64,000 bases of DNA, from the NCBI GenBank assembly GCA_052389915.1, contig JBQTHL010000008.1, positions 1 through 64,000 on the forward strand, read 5' to 3'. The notes beneath the pieces are model-generated. The model ran no database searches. It was not told the DNA's origin and worked only from the letters and a program-made list of their open reading frames with translations. This DNA is from Panacagrimonas sp052389915. GTDB taxonomy: Bacteria; Pseudomonadota; Gammaproteobacteria; Nevskiales; Nevskiaceae. The position numbers and the translations under genes were made by a program. Shown here one piece after another: positions 44,023-52,827 of the stretch (the first letter of the stretch is position 1; every line of letters starts with the position of its first letter).

Positions 44023-45624
44023 TTATGGGGCTTGGTCCAGCAGCCGCATATGCCGCACATGATGGTGATCCATGATGTTGCCCTGCCAGCCGACCAGGCG
44101 CGGCGAGACCATGTGGCGGGTGACGTAGAAGTAGATCGGGATCGCAGGGAGATCGGCCAGCAACTGGGCTTCGGCGTCGTGCATCAGTTGCGCGCGGCGC
44201 GCGGCGTCGGGTTCCACCGCGGCGCTTTCCATCAGCTTGTCGAACACCGGGTTGGCCCAGCCGGTGTCGTTGAGCCCGTGCTTGGACAGCATGATTTCCA
44301 GGAAGGAATTGGCGTCGTTGTAGTCGCCGATCCAGCCGGCGCGGAAAGCCTGGGTCTTGGATTTGAGCCGGCGGTTCTGCAAATACACCTTCCACTCCTC
44401 GTTGATGAGCACCGCGTCCACGCCCAGCCATTGCTTCCACATGGCGGCGATGGCGGTGGCGATTTTCTTGTGGTCGTCGCTGGTGTTGTAGCGAATCTCG
44501 ATCCTCGCGGGTTTGTCCTTCGAGTAGCCCGCCTCGGCGTATAGCCGGCGCGCTTCGGTCAGCCTTTGCTCGCGCGTCATGCCGGTCCACATTGCGGGCG
44601 CGCTGCGATGGCCGATGACACCCGGCGGTACCCAGGATGTGGCGGGCTGCTCGCCGGTCCTGAGCACTTTCTTCGTGATGATGTCGCGATCGATCGCCAG
44701 CGACAGCGCCTGGCGCAGCGGCCGGTTGTCCTTGAACGGCGGCTTCGAGAGATTGAGGCCGTAGTAGTAAACGCCGAGGTAGGTGTGAGTGCTGAGCTGA
44801 TCGCCCATGTTCTGGCGTATCCACGCGGCCTGGCTGGACGGAATCTGGCTGGTCCAGTCCAGTTCGCCGGCACGGAAGCGCTTGAACTCCGAGTTGATGT
44901 CTTCGGTGTTGACGTAATACGCGCGCTCGATGGTGGTGCTCGCGTTGTCCCAGTAATGCTGATTGCGCTCCAGCAGGATGTGCGACTGGATCACGCGCTC
45001 CGCCAGCCGGTAGGCGCCGTTGCTGACGAGCTTGCCGGGTTGCGCGAACTGCGCGCCGTGCGCCGCAAGACTGGCGCGATGAATCGGGTAGGTGGACGCG
45101 TGCACCAGCAGGCCGAGCAGGTAGGGCGTCGGCCCCTTGAGACGGATACGCAAGGTGTGCGCGTCCACCGCGTCCGCGCCAAGCTGGTCGGGCGGCAGCT
45201 TGCCTTCGATCACGGCTTCGGCGTTCTCGATGGGCGCCAGAATCTGCGAGTAGTTGGAGCCGGTGGCAGGGTCGGCACTGCGTCGCAGGCCGGCGACGAA
45301 ATCATCCGCCGTCACCGGATCGCCGTTGGACCAGCGGGCGTTTTTTCGCAGCTTGAAGGTGTAGGTGCGGAGGTCTTCGGAGATGATCCAGCTTTCCGCC
45401 GTGCCGGGAATCAGGCTGGCGTCGGGGGCTTCGGTGACCAGGCCCTCGTACAGATCGCGCAGCACGTTGGAAGCGGATACGCCCTCGGCTTTGTGCGGGT
45501 CCAGGGTTTCCACTTCGGGGCCGTTGCCGAGGCGCACTTCTTGTTTGGCGGCCAGGCGCGGTTCTGCGGAAGCCGCCGCGGTCAGCGCGAAGCACCACAT
45601 CAGGACGACGCGCAGGAAAATCAT
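44023..45624 (-). CDS. Oligopeptide ABC substrate-binding protein
   Basis: A 533-residue periplasmic binding protein of the OppA/MppA family (family 5). Signal peptide about residues 1-20; the body carries L-D-P-H-K-A, W-S-N-G-D-P-V-T-A-D-D-F-V and R-Q-A-L-S-L-A-I-D-R-D. No lipobox, so probably free in the periplasm. It starts within the stop codon of the upstream EamA-family gene (ATGA at 45621-45624). No oligopeptide permease or ATPase genes are adjacent, so it is an orphan binding protein that may serve a transporter encoded elsewhere. Confidence 0.92.
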   Translation of the reverse strand: MIFLRVVLMWCFALTAAASAEPRLAAKQEVRLGNGPEVETLDPHKAEGVSASNVLRDLYEGLVTEAPDASLIPGTAESWIISEDLRTYTFKLRKNARWSNGDPVTADDFVAGLRRSADPATGSNYSQILAPIENAEAVIEGKLPPDQLGADAVDAHTLRIRLKGPTPYLLGLLVHASTYPIHRASLAAHGAQFAQPGKLVSNGAYRLAERVIQSHILLERNQHYWDNASTTIERAYYVNTEDINSEFKRFRAGELDWTSQIPSSQAAWIRQNMGDQLSTHTYLGVYYYGLNLSKPPFKDNRPLRQALSLAIDRDIITKKVLRTGEQPATSWVPPGVIGHRSAPAMWTGMTREQRLTEARRLYAEAGYSKDKPARIEIRYNTSDDHKKIATAIAAMWKQWLGVDAVLINEEWKVYLQNRRLKSKTQAFRAGWIGDYNDANSFLEIMLSKHGLNDTGWANPVFDKLMESAAVEPDAARRAQLMHDAEAQLLADLPAIPIYFYVTRHMVSPRLVGWQGNIMDHHHVRHMRLLDQAP

Positions 45625-46535
45625 GCAGGTCGTGGCCGGGTTGCGGAAGAGCTGAGGGTCACGACGACAACGCTCGCGAGGATGATCAAGGTGCCGACAA
45701 TCTGCATGCGCGTGAGCGCTTCGTCCAGCACCCACCAGCCCAGCAGCACCGCGACCGCGGGATTGACGTAGGCGTAGGTGCCGAGTTGCGCGGGTGTGAC
45801 CTGGTGCACCAGCCATTGAAAACAACCGTAGCCGATGACGCTGCCGAACACGATCAGATAAGCCAGCGCCCATAGCGAGCGCGCTTCCCAGGTCCAGCGC
45901 GCGTGCTCGCCCAGCGCGAGTCCGAGCGTGGTGAGAATCACGCCCGCGACCAAGGTCTGCACCGCCGCGCTCATGAAAGGGGTGCAGGCAGTGGGACGGC
46001 GTTTGGCGGTGATGGAGCCCAGCGACCACAGGAAGGCTGAGACTTGCAGCGCGGCATACGCGGTCCAGGGCGCGTGCTCGAATCGCAGCCCGTCGCCCAC
46101 CAGCACGGCTACGCCGAGAAAGCCTGCGATCAGGCCAAACACGGTCCAGCGTGACAGGCCTTGTCCCTGCGTCCCCATCGTTCCCATCCAACCGAGCCAC
46201 AGCGCCGAAGTCGCCACGATCAGCGCGGCCTGGTTGGATACGACCCATTGTTCGGCCCAGGTCACCAGGCCGTTGGCGCCGACCAGCATCATGATTCCGG
46301 TGAGACTAAGGGTGATCCAGTCGCGCCGAGAGGTCGGCAGGCGCGCGCCGTGAAACAGCGCCCAGGCCAGCATCAGGAGTCCGGCGATCAGGAAGCGCAC
46401 ACCTGCGGAAAAAAACGGCGGCAGGGCTTCGACCATCACGCGCAGCGCGAGATAGGTTGAGCCCCAGAGCAGGTATACCGTCGCGAAGGCCGCGATGATG
46501 CGCGGGCCGGAGAGGACGGAGCGGGCGGCGCTCAT
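45621..46535 (-). CDS. EamA/DMT-family exporter, YedA-like
   Basis: A 304-residue inner-membrane transporter with ten predicted spans in two EamA repeats. The Y-L-L-W-G-S-T-Y-L-A motif near the start and the A-Y-V-N-P-A-V-A-V-L-L-G-W motif in the second repeat are typical of the YedA group, which exports amino acids or metabolites. Start at 46535, 33 residues inside the open frame, chosen because the first span follows directly. It is coupled to the downstream binding-protein gene by a four-base overlap. Confidence 0.9.
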   Translation of the reverse strand: MSAARSVLSGPRIIAAFATVYLLWGSTYLALRVMVEALPPFFSAGVRFLIAGLLMLAWALFHGARLPTSRRDWITLSLTGIMMLVGANGLVTWAEQWVVSNQAALIVATSALWLGWMGTMGTQGQGLSRWTVFGLIAGFLGVAVLVGDGLRFEHAPWTAYAALQVSAFLWSLGSITAKRRPTACTPFMSAAVQTLVAGVILTTLGLALGEHARWTWEARSLWALAYLIVFGSVIGYGCFQWLVHQVTPAQLGTYAYVNPAVAVLLGWWVLDEALTRMQIVGTLIILASVVVVTLSSSATRPRPA

Positions 46536-46554
46536 CGAGTGAAGTAAATGCGCA

Positions 46555-47796
46555 CTACTCGGACGCAGCCGTCTGCACACCCTCGCTGTGAAGATGCCGT
46601 AACCACTCGGCTGCCTGTTTGCGTGACTCATCAAACCCGGCTGCCTTGTTCAATGCAGCGATCGCTGCCTTGGGTTCATGCAAGTTGTAGGACGCCACCG
46701 CCACGCGCATCCACGCGTCGCCGGAACGATTCAGTCCACCCTTTGCCAACGCTTTTTCCATCATCGCGCGCGATTCCTTCCAGCGTTCATCGTCGCCGTA
46801 GAGGCTGCCGAGCCGGAAGTAGTGCTCGCCCTTGTCGGAAGTCGCGGCCAGTTTTTTCAGCGCGCTCTCGGCGCGCGCCGATTCGCGCGCATTGATCCAC
46901 GCGCCGGCGAGCGATTCGAGGTTCGCCGCGTCGGCGGGAATGCGGTTCTTGTCCATCGCCTCCTGCATCAGGCTGCCGGCCTTGAACGGCAAGTCGAGCA
47001 GCATGTAGACGTTGAACAGATTCTTCACCTCGCCGGGCTTGTCGATGAATCCCTGGCGCTCGGCCAGCGCGAGCACAGCCAGCGACTCGGTGTCCTGCTT
47101 CATCTCGAAGAACATGCCGGACAATTGCTTCCAGTAATCGGGCTTGTCCGGCACAGCGCCGATGAGTTGCACCAGGGTCTGCGCGCAGGCTGGGTAGTTC
47201 TTCAACTCGTAGTTGAGGGCGAGCTTGAGTTGTAGCCAGTTCTCCTCGACCTTCCTGGACTTGGAAAGCGCGAGGTCGATCTGTGGCAGCGCTTCGCGGT
47301 AGAGCTTGCGCTCCGACAACGCGTTTGCCAGGAAAATATGAGCCACCGCCGGCACGGGTGCGCAGGCCTCGGCCAGGTAAGCGTTGAGCGTGCGAATGCC
47401 CTCGTCGAACTGGCTGTTGGCGATGTAGATCTGGCCGAGGTTCAACTGCAATTGCTCGTGCTGCTGCTGCGGCAGCGCGTTGAGGTCGAGTGCGCTCTGG
47501 AACGCGCGGCCGGCACCCTTGTAGTCGTCCCTGGAGCTGTAGGCGAAGCCGAGGTTGTAGAAGGCCACGGCCTTTTCGTAGTCGTTGCCGGACTGCGCGA
47601 TCTTGCTCAACTGGTCGATGGCTTCGCCGTATTGCTTCTTGGCGATCAGGTCGGTGGCGGCCTCGATGCCGCGAAAGAACGGCTCGCTGATGGTGCCGCC
47701 TGCCTTGCGCGGATTCGCGCAGTCAGCGGCCTGAGCAGCGTTGCTAAAGAGCTGAAGCAGGATTAGCGAGGCGATTCCAAACCACTCAGCCGTCAT
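46555..47796 (-). CDS. TPR-repeat protein of the TonB operon
   Basis: A 413-residue exported protein made largely of tetratricopeptide-type helical repeats (for example A-V-A-F-Y-N-L-G-F-A-Y-S-S-R-D-D-Y-K-G-A). A signal peptide (about residues 1-23, ending A-Q-A-A) follows the first codons. TPR proteins of this kind close TtpC-type TonB operons in Vibrio and Shewanella. The only start that gives a signal peptide is the ATG at 47796, which lies inside the terminal repeat of a dispersed palindrome (47791-47904). The gene lies 158 bases after tonB and may be transcribed with it through that repeat. Confidence 0.88.
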   Translation of the reverse strand: MTAEWFGIASLILLQLFSNAAQAADCANPRKAGGTISEPFFRGIEAATDLIAKKQYGEAIDQLSKIAQSGNDYEKAVAFYNLGFAYSSRDDYKGAGRAFQSALDLNALPQQQHEQLQLNLGQIYIANSQFDEGIRTLNAYLAEACAPVPAVAHIFLANALSERKLYREALPQIDLALSKSRKVEENWLQLKLALNYELKNYPACAQTLVQLIGAVPDKPDYWKQLSGMFFEMKQDTESLAVLALAERQGFIDKPGEVKNLFNVYMLLDLPFKAGSLMQEAMDKNRIPADAANLESLAGAWINARESARAESALKKLAATSDKGEHYFRLGSLYGDDERWKESRAMMEKALAKGGLNRSGDAWMRVAVASYNLHEPKAAIAALNKAAGFDESRKQAAEWLRHLHSEGVQTAASE

Positions 47797-47904
47797 TCCT
47801 GCGAAGGCGGGAATCCAGTCCCTCAGACACCAGCAGATGTTGGGACTCGTAGTGGGAGCTGGATTCCCGCTTGCGCGGAAGTCATTCCGACTAAAGGAAT
47901 GACG
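47791..47904. repeat. Dispersed palindromic repeat, copy 2
   Basis: A 114-base element bounded by perfect inverted ends CGTCATTCC (47791-47799) and GGAATGACG (47896-47904). Inside is a second perfect 12-base inverted pair, GCGGGAATCCAG (47807-47818) and CTGGATTCCCGC (47859-47870). It is the same family as the element at 38867-39011. It sits between tonB and the TPR gene, and its minus-strand end contains the ATG of the TPR gene. Confidence 0.85.
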
Positions 47905-47954
47905 ACTAGGCGATTTGATCGTCTTGCTGCTTAATGGACGGAACGCGCGCACGA

Positions 47955-48614
47955 TTATTCCTGCAAGGTGAAATCGATCTGCACGACGCCCCGTTGCGCC
48001 ACCGGCTGTCCGTCCAGCACCTTGGGTTTGAACTTCCATTTCAAGGCCGCGGTGATGGCGGCGGCATCGAACACGCCGCGCGGTTTGCTCTCGATGGCGC
48101 GCGCGTCCTTGACCGTGCCGTCTGCATTCACGGTGAACTCGATTTTCACATGGCCCGAAATGCCGTCGCGCGCTGCGCTGCGCGGATACTGCGGCGGCAC
48201 TCTTTGCAGCGGAATGATGTCGCCTTCGAAAAGACCGATGCCGCCCCCCGGCGCGCCCGCTGTCATCTCTCCGATGAACGTTCCACCACCGATGCTGGCG
48301 TTCAGCCCGAGGTTGGGAATGCTGAAAGGCAGTACCTCGTTCTTCGGCGACGCGTCCGACGCGACCTGCATCTTCGGTGGCGGCGGCGGTTGTTTGGGTT
48401 GAGGCGGCGGCGGAGGTTTGCGCCGCGTGCGCGTCTCGGTTTCGGTGTCGCGCTTGAGGCGCACGAAATCGATGTTCGGCAAAGTCTCGACCTGTCGTAG
48501 GCCTCCGCCATGACTCTGAATCAGCGAGTGCATGAGCCAGAACAGGCCGACGCTGAAAACCAGCGCGAAGCCGAACGCCTGGAGCAATCGAAGAGAGCTG
48601 GAGTCCATGGTCAT
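47955..48614 (-). CDS. tonB: TonB energy transducer
   Basis: A 219-residue protein that carries proton-motive energy from ExbB/ExbD to outer-membrane receptors. It has an N-terminal membrane anchor (about residues 12-32), a short proline/lysine linker (P-P-P-P-P-Q-P-K-Q-P-P-P-P-P) and a C-terminal TonB domain (V-P-P-Q-Y-P, G-H-V-K-I-E-F-T-V-N-A-D-G-T-V, A-L-K-W-K-F-K-P). The linker is short, as in TonB2-type proteins that depend on TtpC. The start overlaps the upstream exbD by four bases. Confidence 0.95.
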   Translation of the reverse strand: MTMDSSSLRLLQAFGFALVFSVGLFWLMHSLIQSHGGGLRQVETLPNIDFVRLKRDTETETRTRRKPPPPPQPKQPPPPPKMQVASDASPKNEVLPFSIPNLGLNASIGGGTFIGEMTAGAPGGGIGLFEGDIIPLQRVPPQYPRSAARDGISGHVKIEFTVNADGTVKDARAIESKPRGVFDAAAITAALKWKFKPKVLDGQPVAQRGVVQIDFTLQE

Positions 48615-49018
48615 TGAGCGCTGGAGGCGCCCAGCGAGACTTCCTTGATGCCCACCGAGCGCACGTTCTCGATGATCTGCGTGACCACGCCGGACGGCGC
48701 GGCGGTGTCGCCGACGATCACCACCGTGTCTTCGGGCCGCTCGATGTGCATGCGTTCGACGATGTCGCGCAGGCTGCGTACATCGACCCGTCGCTTGTCG
48801 ATCCAGATGTCGCCGTTGGCGCGCACTGCAACCAGAATATTGCCGCTGTCCTTGTGCTCGGCCGTGAGCGCTTCGGGCAGGCTCACTTTGACGCCGGCTT
48901 CCTTCACGAACGACGTGGTGATGATGAAGAAGATCAGCAGGTTCAGGACGAAGTCCAGCATCGGTGCCAGATCGATGCCGGTTTCTTCGCTGACTTCGAC
49001 GTGACGGCGCGATCGCAT
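48611..49018 (-). CDS. exbD: ExbD, second copy
   Basis: A 135-residue bitopic component of the TonB motor. Membrane span about residues 18-38 with the essential aspartate in L-A-P-M-L-D-F-V-L-N, then a periplasmic domain containing V-S-L-P-E-A. It follows the other exbD by four bases and overlaps tonB by four. Two exbD genes next to each other are usual in this operon type. Confidence 0.95.
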   Translation of the reverse strand: MRSRRHVEVSEETGIDLAPMLDFVLNLLIFFIITTSFVKEAGVKVSLPEALTAEHKDSGNILVAVRANGDIWIDKRRVDVRSLRDIVERMHIERPEDTVVIVGDTAAPSGVVTQIIENVRSVGIKEVSLGASSAQ

Positions 49019-49022
49019 TCAG

Positions 49023-49442
49023 CTAACTCTCGCTGCACGAATCGTTGGACGGCGACACGGAAATTCCCTGCACGCCGCCCTGGCGGATCTGGTCCATCAC
49101 GCGAACCAGCATGCCGTTGGGTGTCAGGCTTTCCGTCGCCACCACCACCGCGGCTTCGGGTTGTTCCGAACGCAGGCGCTCGACATTGGCGCGCACCGCA
49201 CGCAGATCGACGATGCGGTTCTTGATGACGATTTCGCCGCTGCAACGAATCGCGATGACGATGTTGCCGGCCTCCTTCTTTTCCTGCGGCTGCGAGGACA
49301 GTCCACCCGCGGTGATGCCGACCTGCTTGATGAACACCGCGGTGATGATGAAGAAGATGAGCAGGTTCAAAACGAAGTCCAGCATCGGCGCGAGATCGAT
49401 GCCGGTGTCGGTGCTCTGGTCGTAGTGGCGGCGCAGGCGCAT
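49023..49442 (-). CDS. exbD: ExbD, first copy
   Basis: A 139-residue ExbD with nearly the same N-terminus as its neighbour (D-L-A-P-M-L-D-F-V-L-N-L-L-I-F-F-I-I-T) but a diverged periplasmic domain (G-L-S-S-Q-P-Q-E-K-K-E). The pair may form mixed dimers in the ExbB pore. It lies nine bases after exbB. Confidence 0.95.
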   Translation of the reverse strand: MRLRRHYDQSTDTGIDLAPMLDFVLNLLIFFIITAVFIKQVGITAGGLSSQPQEKKEAGNIVIAIRCSGEIVIKNRIVDLRAVRANVERLRSEQPEAAVVVATESLTPNGMLVRVMDQIRQGGVQGISVSPSNDSCSES

Positions 49443-49451
49443 TCAGGGCCC

Positions 49452-49976
49452 CTAGTAACTGAACTTGTCGCCGAGCAATTCGGTTTCGCGCCGCACGCGA
49501 GCGCGGAAGTAGTACACGGGGTACAGGCCGGTGATGCTCACGGCCAGGCCCGTCATCGTGCAGATCATCGCCTCGGACACGCCGGTGGCCATCGCGCGCG
49601 TGTCGGCCGACCCGCGCGCGGCCATCGAGTCGAACACGTTGAGCATGCCGGACACGGTGCCGAGCAGACCCAGCAGCGGGCACAGCGGTACCAGCACGCG
49701 CAGCAGAATCAGGTTGCTGTTCATGCCCACGTTCAGGCGCGAAATCATCGCTTGGCGCGTTTGCCGCGACAGCCAAGTATGGCGATCGGGACGCGCGTTC
49801 CAGCGCGCCAGCATGGCCTGCGCATCACGCGGTAGCACGCGCGAGAAATACCACCAGCGCTCGAACACCAGGGTCCACATGACCAGGCACGCAATCATGA
49901 TCCAGATCACCACGGGCCCGCCCTCCGCGACCATCTCGCGGATTGCGACGACCGGCCCGGTAACGCCATCAAGCAT
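49452..49976 (-). CDS. exbB: ExbB proton-channel protein (short form)
   Basis: A 174-residue MotA/TolQ/ExbB-family protein with three membrane spans. L-C-P-L-L-G-L-L-G-T-V-S-G-M and the later S-E-A-M-I-C-T-M-T-G-L-A-V-S-I segment are the conserved pore helices. It starts eight bases before the end of the upstream ttpC-like gene. Confidence 0.95.
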   Translation of the reverse strand: MLDGVTGPVVAIREMVAEGGPVVIWIMIACLVMWTLVFERWWYFSRVLPRDAQAMLARWNARPDRHTWLSRQTRQAMISRLNVGMNSNLILLRVLVPLCPLLGLLGTVSGMLNVFDSMAARGSADTRAMATGVSEAMICTMTGLAVSITGLYPVYYFRARVRRETELLGDKFSY

Positions 49977-51333
49977 TGCGACCCGTCTCCAGCCGCTCGG
50001 CCAACAAGCCCGTGCTCTGCTCGTCCAGGATCTGCACGATCTTGCGCGACAGCGATTGCAGCGCGGCGTTGGCGAACAGCAGGGGGATCGCGATGCCCAG
50101 GCCCAGCACCGTTGCGATCATTGCTTGCGAGATGCCCGCGGCCATCAAGCGCGGATCGCCGGAGCCGGACTCGGTAATGCTCTGGAAGGTGACGATCATG
50201 CCGATTACGGTGCCCACAAGTCCGAGCAGAGGACCAGCCGCCACCGCCAGGCGCAGAAAGGACTGGAAGCGTTCCAGCGGCGGCACCTCGCGCAGCACCG
50301 CTTCCGAGATGCGCAGCTCCGCCACGTCGGCCGCTTCCTCGGCCTTGGCGGCGTCCCCCTTGAACGTGGCGAGCACGCGGCCCAGCGGGTTGTCGGTGCT
50401 GGGGCGCGCGACGTTGCCGAGTTGTCGGCGCACCGCCGCGTTGACCCGCAGCAGGTACACGAACTGGAACACCGCCAGCACGGCGCCGATCAGGCCGACG
50501 ACCAGAATGATGTAGCCCACCGACTCGCCCTGATCGATGCGCTCCGCCCAGGTCGGACGCTGGGTGTAGAGGGCGAGAATCACGCCGCGATTCGGGTCCA
50601 CCGTCATCTCGCGATTGCCCGAACTCGCCTCCATGAGCTCGGCGGCACGGCGGACGTGTTGCGAGCCCGGCTGCCGGCTCATGACCGCGAACTGCTTCTG
50701 GCCCGGCAGATAACTCAGATAGCCCTCGTCGCCGATGGCCACGAAAGGACCGATGCGGACCACGGTCTCGTCCCGCTCGCCTTCGCCGGACACGATCTTC
50801 GACGTGAACTTCGCGACCTTGCCGGACTCGGTCATCTCGCGCTGCATCTCGAACCAGAAGCGTTCCAGGTCCTGGATCGAGGGCAGCGCCTTGGTCTGCG
50901 AGAGCTTCGTGACGAACGCCTCGCGGTCCGGGTATTGCGCCGTGACGATGGAGTTGTGCAGCATCGAGGCGTAATCGTTCGCGGTCTGGCGGACCACGCC
51001 GAACATCTCGCCCAGATTGCCGGCGCGGGCGGTCAGTGTTTCTTCCATCTCCGCGAGCTTCGATTCGTTGGTGTCGAAGGTCGCGGACAAGGAGCGGCTG
51101 CGCGCTTCGGCTTCGTTCTTTTCGCGACGTGCCTGGGCGAGAAGTTCGGCCTGCTGATTGCGCTCCGCGAGGAATGTGGCCTCACGCGTTTTGTTGGCCT
51201 CCGCCTCGCGCTCGCGCGCGGAGCGTGTCTGTTGCAGCAGCTCGTCGAGGTTGCCGGGCGCGGCCGCGAACGCGGCGGGAGCAAGCACCAGCGCCGTGCC
51301 GAGCAGCAGAAACTTGAGCACCGCCGGCCTCAC
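49969..51333 (-). CDS. ttpC: TtpC-like long ExbB-family protein
   Basis: A 454-residue MotA/TolQ/ExbB-family protein with a signal peptide (about residues 1-23) and a 250-residue periplasmic coiled-coil region before the C-terminal three-span ExbB core (G-P-L-L-G-L-V-G-T-V-I-G-M). This is the architecture of Vibrio TtpC, the fourth component needed by TonB2 systems. It overlaps the DUF3450 gene by four bases and exbB by eight. Confidence 0.92.
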   Translation of the reverse strand: MRPAVLKFLLLGTALVLAPAAFAAAPGNLDELLQQTRSAREREAEANKTREATFLAERNQQAELLAQARREKNEAEARSRSLSATFDTNESKLAEMEETLTARAGNLGEMFGVVRQTANDYASMLHNSIVTAQYPDREAFVTKLSQTKALPSIQDLERFWFEMQREMTESGKVAKFTSKIVSGEGERDETVVRIGPFVAIGDEGYLSYLPGQKQFAVMSRQPGSQHVRRAAELMEASSGNREMTVDPNRGVILALYTQRPTWAERIDQGESVGYIILVVGLIGAVLAVFQFVYLLRVNAAVRRQLGNVARPSTDNPLGRVLATFKGDAAKAEEAADVAELRISEAVLREVPPLERFQSFLRLAVAAGPLLGLVGTVIGMIVTFQSITESGSGDPRLMAAGISQAMIATVLGLGIAIPLLFANAALQSLSRKIVQILDEQSTGLLAERLETGRNA

Positions 51334-52103
51334 GGCTTCACCGCCCGCGGTGCTGCCACCGGCACCACCAGCAAATCAGGTGCCGCCTGCTTTTTCGCAA
51401 TCCTGAGTCCGCGCTTCACCGCCTCGCGATAGCCGTCATCCATCACCCACTTCCGCGCATCGGTATCCCAGTAGCCGGTCTCCGCGCCGTCCAAGGTCTG
51501 GTACATCAGCGCCACGCGTCCTACGCGTAGCAGTTCCGCGGTCTTGTCGCCGACCTTGTCCTCGTAGGCCTCGATAGTGCGGCCGTACTCGGTCTCGATC
51601 TGGTAGGCCTCCAGGATGCGGCGGTACTTTTCCGACAGGCTTACGTCGGCGCTGGCCATCATGTCCTTGAGCGTCGCGATCCGGTCCCTGCGCTCGGCCG
51701 GCAGAAACGGCACGTCCAACTTCACGAACTGTTCGAGCGTGTCGAGCATCTTTGCCATCATCGGCAGCACTTCGCGCGAGGTGGTTTCGATCTGCGCGAG
51801 TTGCGAGGACAGGGTGCCCAACTCGTCCTCCTGCGACTTGACCTGCACCGCGAGCTGCTCGTTGTAGACCTGGAGGCTTTGCGTTTCGGCCAGCAGTTGG
51901 CGGTACTCCAGGACGATGCCGTCCACCTCCTCGTCGAGCTTCTCGATCCGCTTCTGCGAGGCCTGTGCGGCTTCCTCGGTCCGTGTCTGCTCGCTGATGG
52001 CGGCGCCGAGCTTGTCGGACTGTGCGCTCGAATCGGGCACGGCAAGCGCGAGCCCGAATATCGGCAAGAACGCGAAAAGCGTTCGCGAAAATCTACGAAT
52101 CAT
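51330..52103 (-). CDS. DUF3450 periplasmic coiled-coil protein
   Basis: A 257-residue exported protein with a signal peptide (about residues 1-28) and a long coiled-coil (about 35-115). It matches DUF3450, which is almost always the first gene of TtpC-type TonB operons. Its role is not known; it probably lengthens or stabilises the motor in the periplasm. The ATG at 52103 is chosen over a TTG three codons upstream. A Fur-like site lies about 110 bases upstream. Confidence 0.9.
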   Translation of the reverse strand: MIRRFSRTLFAFLPIFGLALAVPDSSAQSDKLGAAISEQTRTEEAAQASQKRIEKLDEEVDGIVLEYRQLLAETQSLQVYNEQLAVQVKSQEDELGTLSSQLAQIETTSREVLPMMAKMLDTLEQFVKLDVPFLPAERRDRIATLKDMMASADVSLSEKYRRILEAYQIETEYGRTIEAYEDKVGDKTAELLRVGRVALMYQTLDGAETGYWDTDARKWVMDDGYREAVKRGLRIAKKQAAPDLLVVPVAAPRAVKP

Positions 52104-52215
52104 GAGAGGCAAGCACCTTGGGGCAATCGGGTTCCTGGACCGTGATGTTCGAGAGGTCCGGTGCCGGAACGATGGGTAGCGCGGAGATTATCGGCAAAGC
52201 AGGCGCGCGACTAGT

Positions 52216-52234
52216 GCGAATCATTCTCATGAAG
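52216..52234. promoter_or_regulatory. Fur-like operator before the TonB operon
   Basis: A 19-base site containing AATCATTCTCAT, identical over 12 bases to the core of the strong Fur box at 53389-53407 and matching the GAGAATGATT half of the Fur consensus on the minus strand. It lies between DUF3450 (-) and rppH (+), where iron-dependent repression of the TonB operon would be expected. Its right half is degenerate, so it is weaker than the bfd site. Confidence 0.55.
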
Positions 52235-52320
52235 CTGCGCGCATCGCCTGCCGCGTCCGGCGCTTTCGCCGCAGGGATACGGCGTGCACAATCGCCCGCA
52301 GACTCCTTGGCGGCGCGCTC

Positions 52321-52827
52321 GTGATCGATTCGGATGGATTTCGGCCCAATGTGGGCATCATCGTGGCCAATCCGGCCGGCGAGGTGCTGTGGGCCAAGCG
52401 CGTGCGGCAGGACGCCTGGCAGTTCCCCCAGGGCGGCATCCAGCACGGCGAGTCGCCCGAACAGGCCATGGCGCGTGAGCTGCACGAAGAGCTGGGTCTG
52501 TCGACGAGCGAGGTGCAGGTTCTGGGATGTACGGCGGGCTGGCTCAGCTACCGCCTGCCGGCGCATTACGTGCGGCGCGGTCGTGGACGCACCTGCATTG
52601 GCCAGCGGCAGAAGTGGTTCGTACTGCGGCTGACCGGGTCGGCGGAAAGCGTGCGTTTCGACACCACCGCGCAGCCCGAATTCGAAGCCTGGCGCTGGGT
52701 CGACTGGTGGCAGCCGATGAGTGAAGTGGTGGAGTTCAAGCGCGAGGTCTATCGCGCCGCGCTCACCGAACTGGCGCCGCTGGTCGGCATCACGCCGCGG
52801 AACGAAACCCCGGTCGATGCGGTTTAG
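52321..52827 (+). CDS. rppH: RNA pyrophosphohydrolase RppH
   Basis: A 168-residue Nudix enzyme that removes pyrophosphate from 5'-triphosphate mRNA ends and so triggers decay. The N-terminus I-D-S-D-G-F-R-P-N-V-G-I-I is diagnostic. The Nudix box runs from residue 38 to 60 (G-G-I-Q-H-G-E, then R-E-L-H-E-E-L-G-L). It starts with GTG at 52321. The stop codon lies inside the next gene (11-base overlap). Confidence 0.96.
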   Translation: MIDSDGFRPNVGIIVANPAGEVLWAKRVRQDAWQFPQGGIQHGESPEQAMARELHEELGLSTSEVQVLGCTAGWLSYRLPAHYVRRGRGRTCIGQRQKWFVLRLTGSAESVRFDTTAQPEFEAWRWVDWWQPMSEVVEFKREVYRAALTELAPLVGITPRNETPVDAV

